NCBI RefSeq assembly: GCF_036323735.1
Contig: NC_086034.1
Location: forward strand, 35,953,939-36,017,938
Direction of reading: 5' to 3'
DNA from: Rattus norvegicus
Taxonomy: Eukaryota; Chordata; Mammalia; Rodentia; Muridae
DNA: 64,000 nt
Shown here: piece by piece, positions 58,691 to 64,000 of the stretch
Layout of the letters: each line of letters starts with the position of its first letter
How positions within the stretch are numbered: the first letter of the stretch is position 1
Position numbers and translations under genes: made by a program
The notes under the pieces: generated by a model
Told to the model about the DNA's origin: nothing
Database searches by the model: none
The model's input: the letters and a program-made list of their open reading frames with translations, nothing else

Positions 58691-59853
58691 AAGTATGTTA
58701 AAACAAGAATACTTGACATTGGGAGTGAAAAGTGGTGTGGAATGTGAAAGAGAGGATGAAGTGGGTGGTCAATTTTATCAACACTATTGTACACATAAAT
58801 AAAAATTCCTCAACATGCCTCAGAATAAGAATTCCACCAACATTGGCTCAAGTGAACATATCTCTTCTGAAAAGACATGGAATTTGAGGAATGAAAAGGG
58901 TGAATTAAGCAGAGTGGACTAAAGTACTTTTAAGTATTCTAGAGCCCCTGAAGCCTCATTGAGAAAATAACGATTTATGTCAATCAGCATACCCCCTTTT
59001 TTACCCCCCAATTTTTTTTCACACAAATTGCCAGAACTATCATTTGGAGTTGGTGACTCTGATGGGAGAGATCCTGGCGCTTCTTAGAATAAACCATTAA
59101 AGTCATTTTTTGTTTCTTTGCTTGCTTGCTTGCTTGTTTGTTTCATTTGTTTTGTTTTGTTTCATTTGATAGTTGGATCTATACTCGGAAAAACAGTTTT
59201 AATCTTGGAGAAAACAGCTTTGACTTGAAGGCATGGCAATGTCTTGACAATTTATATCACAAGAAAATGGACAAACATGGCTGAATTTCTCAGCCTTACA
59301 TCATGACTGATGTTTAAACATGGGTATTGGATTAGGAAGAATTTATCCAACTCTGTTCTTTATCTAAGATGATTAAATTCAATAATGTGTTCTGAGAATG
59401 TAGAAATGATGTTATCAGCCCCCTATGTTGATTAATTAAAGCCTGCACTCACTCATGACTTATACTTAATGAAGTAGAAATTCTCTTACTTGACTACTAG
59501 TATACTTCCTGAAAATATTCAAAGGCCAGTTAAAAGGTTGAGTAAATCACTCTATTATATACAAAGTTGTTATGTATTTAGTATAATAGTTGCAGACACT
59601 GAAGAGACCCTTACTTTATTAAAATATAAGGAGACAGTGGGATTGTAGCAATGAGAGCAAGCATAAGGTGAATATTTCTTGATCCAGATTATCAGTATAG
59701 TTGTAAATTTGCCTACTGAAAATGCTATATGCTATGTATTTTTGAGTTTTGCTTATGCGATAGGAGGTTATGAAAATATTAAAATGAGTCTGTATGGAAA
59801 GCTGATGCACTTCATTTGGTTTGGTTTTGTTATTGTTTTTGTTGTTCTAAACA
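58691..59853. other. Unassigned AT-rich DNA
   Basis: No gene recognised. Includes a simple T/G/C-rich stretch with four GCTT/GTTT units (59107-59170). Confidence 0.5.
59107..59170. repeat. (GCTT)n/(GTTT)n simple repeat
   Basis: Tandem GCTT and GTTT units followed by TTTTG units. Confidence 0.85.
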
Positions 59854-60059
59854 TTTTTTAGATTATTTATTCATTTTATATGTGTGAGTACAGTGTTAGT
59901 CTCTTCAGACAGGCCAGAAATGGGAATTGGATCCCATTATAGATGGCCATGAGCTACCATGTGGTTGCTGGGAATTGAAATCAGGACCTCTGGGAGAATA
60001 ATAAGTGCTCTTAACCACTTATTATTATCTTATTAACTTATTATCTCCCCAACCCCAGC
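59854..60059 (-). mobile_element. B2 SINE, antisense
   Basis: Antisense B2 order: TTTTTTAGATTATTTATTC tail, GTGTGAGTACAGTGTTAGTC, CTTCAGACAGGCCAGAAATG, CATGTGGTTGCTGGGAATTG, GTGCTCTTAACCACTTA, CTCCCCAACCCCAGC. A short TTATTA-type insertion near 60018-60040 breaks the A-box end. Confidence 0.9.
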
Positions 60060-61608
60060 TGACACATTCTTAAAAAAAGTATCATTTGATGATTATATGC
60101 TAAAGACTATAATAATGAGAAGGTGAGTAGGACTATATTTTACATATTATTGGACCTGTTAAAATATGAAGAAAAATAAATCTAACATGAGTAGTATGAT
60201 GAAAGGCTTCATACTTCAGACTTACCAGATTGCTGTGGTATGCTGCAACCTCAAATCAGTGATGACATTATCTATGTGAATTAAATGCTGGAAACCTCAT
60301 CAGGAGTCATTTGGCCCATCTGTCTCAAAATGTCCATGTCTGTTTGGCCAAAACTCAGCTGGAGATAAGCTAATGTGAATTCTCAACCAATAATTAACAA
60401 GATTTTTCCGTGTATAATTTTACAGCTCACTCAAAGGCCTGGGAAAGTAAATGAGCCCATCTCCCAGTGGATATCTGCTTGAATCAGTCAAGAAAAGTCT
60501 CCCATGATCTGGTGAGCATTTTCCTATGTTCAAATTATGTAATAAGAATATATAAATTTACTCACATATATTCAAAATGAGTCATAAGGAGTATTATTAT
60601 GACCAAGACCTTGCAAAAGTCAATTAAATTTTCTCAACAGGAATAAATATTCATTCATAATGAATTTCTAGAAACATAGCAAATATTACTGTATTGAATA
60701 CATTCTTTTAGGTATGTGTGTGTTATGTATATGTATATATATACATATATATGATATATGTATATACACACATATAGGGCACTTATATATATTCTATATA
60801 TATTCTATATTTCTATATATGTATATATCCTATTTATATACAATTAGTGTGCTTGGCCGCATCAGAATCCAGCTAGAATGACACTACAGATTATAAGATT
60901 ATAATCCATTTTGTTGGTTAGTGATAATGGTTTGGTGTTTTAGCAGAATCATATGAACCAACACAGCATGTAGAATTTGCTCTAGCAAATGCATTGTTTT
61001 CCCTTTCAATCATCAAAGATAATTACAACCACCTTTCTCTTTATGCACTAAAGATAGCATTACACCATTAGTCTCTTGTGTCGGGGTTATACAAACCTAT
61101 GTTTTATTAAAATTTAAGCTGTAGGAATGTGGCTGGGTTCCTTTTCACAAAATTTTACCTTGGTTAAATATATTGAATATATTTTGGCCAATGCTAGAAA
61201 ATTTTAAAGTGATATTATACTGCGAGTAAAATTAATAAGCACTCTATGATAAACCAGAAGGAATATGTGTGCTCAAAATAGCACATAAAATCACCAGACC
61301 ATTCAGGGACTTCAACCAATTGGGTTGTTTCCCAGATGCAAAGGTACAGCACTTATTTAGAATGAAAATTCCATTGATATGTCCCTTTCCAATATATCAA
61401 ATGTAGAAAAAAACCTGGTAAATATCTTTAGATTTTAGAGGTAGTATTTGTAACATTTGGAATTCTAATAGTGCTAAATGGTTGTCCATGACCTTGCAGC
61501 GTACAGTAGGAACTGGAGGTAAGAGAATGCTCTGTAGGAGGTCCAGGTTTCAAGTACTTTTTTAAAACTAGGTTTTTAATTTTTATCTCTATATTTCCGT
61601 ATATATGT
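60060..61608. other. Unassigned AT-rich DNA
   Basis: No gene recognised; contains the TA-rich tract at 60713-60842. Confidence 0.5.
60713..60842. repeat. TA/TG-rich low-complexity tract with palindrome
   Basis: Mixed TATG, TATA and CACA units. The segment around 60728-60749 is a perfect 22-bp palindrome centred on TATATA and could extrude a hairpin. Confidence 0.85.
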
Positions 61609-61677
61609 AGGTATGTATGTATCTATCATCTATCAATCTATCTGTCTATCTATCCATCTATCCATCTATCATCTATC
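61609..61677. repeat. (ATCT)n microsatellite
   Basis: Imperfect tetranucleotide repeat (GTAT, ATCT, ATCC units) abutting the tail of the antisense B1 at 61678. Confidence 0.95.
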
Positions 61678-61822
61678 TTTGGTTTTTCATGACAAGGTTC
61701 TGCTGTACAGTCCTGGCTACCATGGAATTTGTTCGAAGATGAGCCTGGATTCAAACTCAGAAAAACACCTGCTTTTACCTCACAAGTGCTGGGATTAAAG
61801 GCTTGTGCCCCCACCACATAGC
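61678..61822 (-). mobile_element. B1 SINE, antisense
   Basis: Antisense B1 from the tail: GGTTTTTCATGACAAGGTTC, TGTACAGTCCTGGCTACCAT, GGATTCAAACTCAGAAA, GTGCTGGGATTAAAGGCTTG, CCCCACCACATAGC. 7SL-derived, near full length, diverged. Confidence 0.92.
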
Positions 61823-62124
61823 AAGTATTTATTTTTGTGCATTCCCCCCCCATTATTTCTCTTTTTGCCAACTGTATTGTTTTACGCTGCAGGTTGATTT
61901 GAATCCTATTACTTTGATAAACATGTTTATTAGTTCTGGAAATAAAATGATTTCATAGTGAGAAAACTAAAGAACTCTCAGACAAATATACTATCGATGT
62001 CCACAAAAGTTTTAGAAAATTAGTATAATACAAACAAAAAATAAGTATAACAATGATCATAATTTGATGGCCATTTAGTATAATGTTGGCTACAGGTTGA
62101 TCACATAGCTTTGCCCTCATTATT
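61823..62124. other. Unassigned AT-rich DNA
   Basis: No feature beyond a C8 run (near 61845). Confidence 0.5.
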
Positions 62125-62455
62125 TTTTATAGCATTTTTTGGATATTTTATGTGTTTGCATTTCAAATGTTAACCCTTGTTCTCCCTCTCCCATCCTCCA
62201 ATCCCCAACCCCTGCTTCTATGAAGATGCTCCCACTCTCACCCACCTACTTCCACCTCAACACCCTGGAATTCCCTACACTAGGGAAAGAGCCTTTACCA
62301 AGGGCTTCTCCTCCTGTTCATGCCAGGCAATGCCATTCTTTGCTACATATGCAGCTAGAGCCATGAGTCCCTCTGTGTGTTCTCTGTAGTTGGTGGTTTA
62401 GCCCCCTGGGAGCTCTGGGGAGTCTGGTTGTTTGTTATTGTTGTACTTCTTATAA
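62125..62455 (-). mobile_element. L1 3' UTR fragment, antisense
   Basis: TTTTTTGGATATTTTATGTG, GCATTTCAAATGTTAACCC, CACTCTCACCCACC, GTTGGTGGTTTAG and GTCTGGTTGTTTG match the older L1 3' UTR type (L1-B, L1-E). Strongly 5'-truncated. Confidence 0.82.
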
Positions 62456-63537
62456 TGATTCAGGGATCATTTCTATAGTTCATTTCAAGCAGTTTATTTT
62501 TAAGAGCTGTGAAGAAAACATTACTAGAAATTATTGGACAGATAAACATGTTAATAGGGTGTCTGACTAAGTGGAAGAGGAAATTTCCAGTTGAAACACT
62601 TAAGATGGTAGCATTCTTGCAGTCTTTATGATTCAGATGAAGGTGTCATTTGACCTTCACAGAAAAGGAATTGCTACTGGAGAGTATACAAGTCTATGCA
62701 AACACAAACTCCAGTAGATTTACTGAATTATAATGGTAGACATAGTTAACTGTATAATATCCTTAGTAGCATATAATAGATTCAAGAAAAAGCAGAAATC
62801 ATGCTGAGCCTATGATTATTACACTCAAGCAACTGTGTGTGAGCTCGTGGTACTGCTCTTGTGTCTTGGTTATCTGTTCTTTAGTTCCCATACACTTGTA
62901 CATAGGCTTCTCTGTGACCTATTGAAACAAAAAAAAATCATCTCTGGTTTGTCTAATATCTGTTCAATACAGTGCTATTATCTTGAAATGAAATTGTCAC
63001 ATTGTAACTCGATTCAGAATGACAGAAGTAAAGAAAATTATCTCAATAAATATAGCTTCAAGAAAGACATTTGATTGAATAAATTTAATGCAAAAGAGTT
63101 TGTCTGAGATCTACATTCACAGTGATTAATGAGATGTATTTAATAGATTGTTTGGATTTTAAGGTACACTAAAAGAAAATTATTAAAAGATTGATAACAG
63201 AAAATAACTTGCTGTAATAGGCAAAAATGAATTTATTTCTCTTTTGCATGAATGTTCAAAATTGATCTGTCTAAAGAGTTATTTTTAATAACTGTACCAT
63301 GACATGGTTTACTGTGTAGCTACATGTATAATACATTATAGTGTATTATACATCTTTCTTGAAGTGGTTGATCCTTAATTATAAACCCATGTACAAAATG
63401 GTGACATAAGTATCAAAATTATTTACTTGGGTAATTAATCCTCAACTATTAATAACAGAAAATACTTTTGTGTTTTTAACAGATTAAAATTCTATAGGAG
63501 GGCCAACTTTCAAAATAATAACAGGTGTATTATGTAA
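62456..63537. other. Unassigned AT-rich DNA
   Basis: No gene or repeat recognised. Confidence 0.5.
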
Positions 63538-63857
63538 TCATGGTGGTTTGAAAATGCTTGGCCCATGTGAATTGGCACTCTTAGGAGGTGTGGCAATATG
63601 AGGAAGTATGGCCTTGTTGGAGGAAGTGCATCACTGTAGGAGTGGACTTTGAAGGTCTGCCGAATGTATAAGTGTGAGTCTTCTCCCATTTGCCTTTGGA
63701 ATAAGTTGTAGAACTCTCAGCTTCTCTAGCATGATGCCTCCCTGAACACAGCCATGTTTCCCATCATTACAAAAGGTCTAAACTTGAAAACCAGAAAGCC
63801 AGCCCCAATTAAATGTTGTCCTTTATAAGAGTTGTCTTGGTCATGTCAAACTTCTGC
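63538..63857 (+). mobile_element. Rodent interspersed repeat (URR1- or MaLR-like)
   Basis: TGGTTTGAAAATGCTTGGCC, GGAGGTGTGGCAATATGAGG, GGCCTTGTTGGAGGAAGTGC, TGTAGAACTCTCAGCTTCTC, AAAGCCAGCCCCAATTAAAT, GTCCTTTATAAGAGTTGTC occur in the order of a very common rodent repeat. I am confident of the repeat, not of the family name. Confidence 0.7.
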
Positions 63858-64000
63858 CAATGCCACTATGTTTTTATATAGATTTGGCTTTATGTGTGGC
63901 CATAAAAATCTATGAACATTTTTCTTTAAAGAGTAAGTGCTGTTTACAATAAAAGAGAATGACAACATGACTATTAGCACGTAAGTACTCAATATCACTA
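63858..64000. other. Unassigned end of window
   Basis: No feature recognised. Confidence 0.5.

Overview
This window looks like rodent, very probably rat (Rattus), intergenic DNA. A 75-bp tRNA-Ala/BC1-type ID element sits at 33259-33333 with tail and target-site duplication. B1 and B2 SINEs are scattered through the window. The LINE-1 copies carry GC- and CpG-rich 5' UTRs built on a 606-bp period, as I recall for rat L1 rather than mouse L1 (mouse monomers are about 200 bp). There are no bacterial or plasmid features. I found no convincing host protein-coding gene: nearly every long ORF is a piece of L1 ORF1 or ORF2, or its antisense shadow.

Layout. 1-4567: plus-strand L1 (L1-A), entering at the third base of the ORF2 start codon. 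4731-14995: an old minus-strand L1 (L1-B) split by a later minus-strand L1 (L1-C, about 7579-13088). 15797-16901: a short L1 3' end carrying about 410 bp of non-L1 DNA between two poly(T) tracts and flanked by a 17-bp duplication, i.e. a 3' transduction (L1-D). 16919-17493: old Lx-type 3' UTR. 18113-18577: L1 3' end (L1-E). 18590-19550: possible ERV-derived DNA. 19576-26560: a full-length 6,985-bp L1 (L1-F) with a perfect 14-bp duplication. 26575-41305: mostly AT-rich non-L1 DNA with L1/Lx 3' ends, one twin-primed L1 inversion (31727-32745), SINEs and microsatellites. 41318-52286: a second full-length L1 (L1-G), itself broken by an internally deleted L1 (L1-H, 43031-47508) with a perfect 16-bp duplication. 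52299-64000: old, mostly unassigned DNA with an L1 (L1-J, 56137-58516) that splits an older rodent repeat, plus B2, B1 and LTR-like pieces.

How the parts work together. Intact L1 encodes ORF1p (RNA-binding coiled-coil chaperone) and ORF2p (endonuclease and reverse transcriptase), which copy L1 RNA and, in trans, SINE RNAs such as ID, B1 and B2 into AT-rich targets. Every copy here is disabled by nonsense codons, frameshifts, truncation or deletion. The window is therefore a record of successive insertions, and nesting gives relative ages: L1-C is younger than L1-B, L1-H younger than L1-G, L1-J younger than its host repeat, and the ID younger than the small retrocopy it landed in.

I did not find a new defence system or gene cluster. 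The most notable items are the L1 3' transduction, the L1-in-L1 nests with readable duplications, a 5' UTR-to-ORF2 deletion junction, different 5' UTR repeat periods in nested elements of different age, and a weak candidate exon near 36840-36901. Family names are given from memory and could not be checked against a repeat library.
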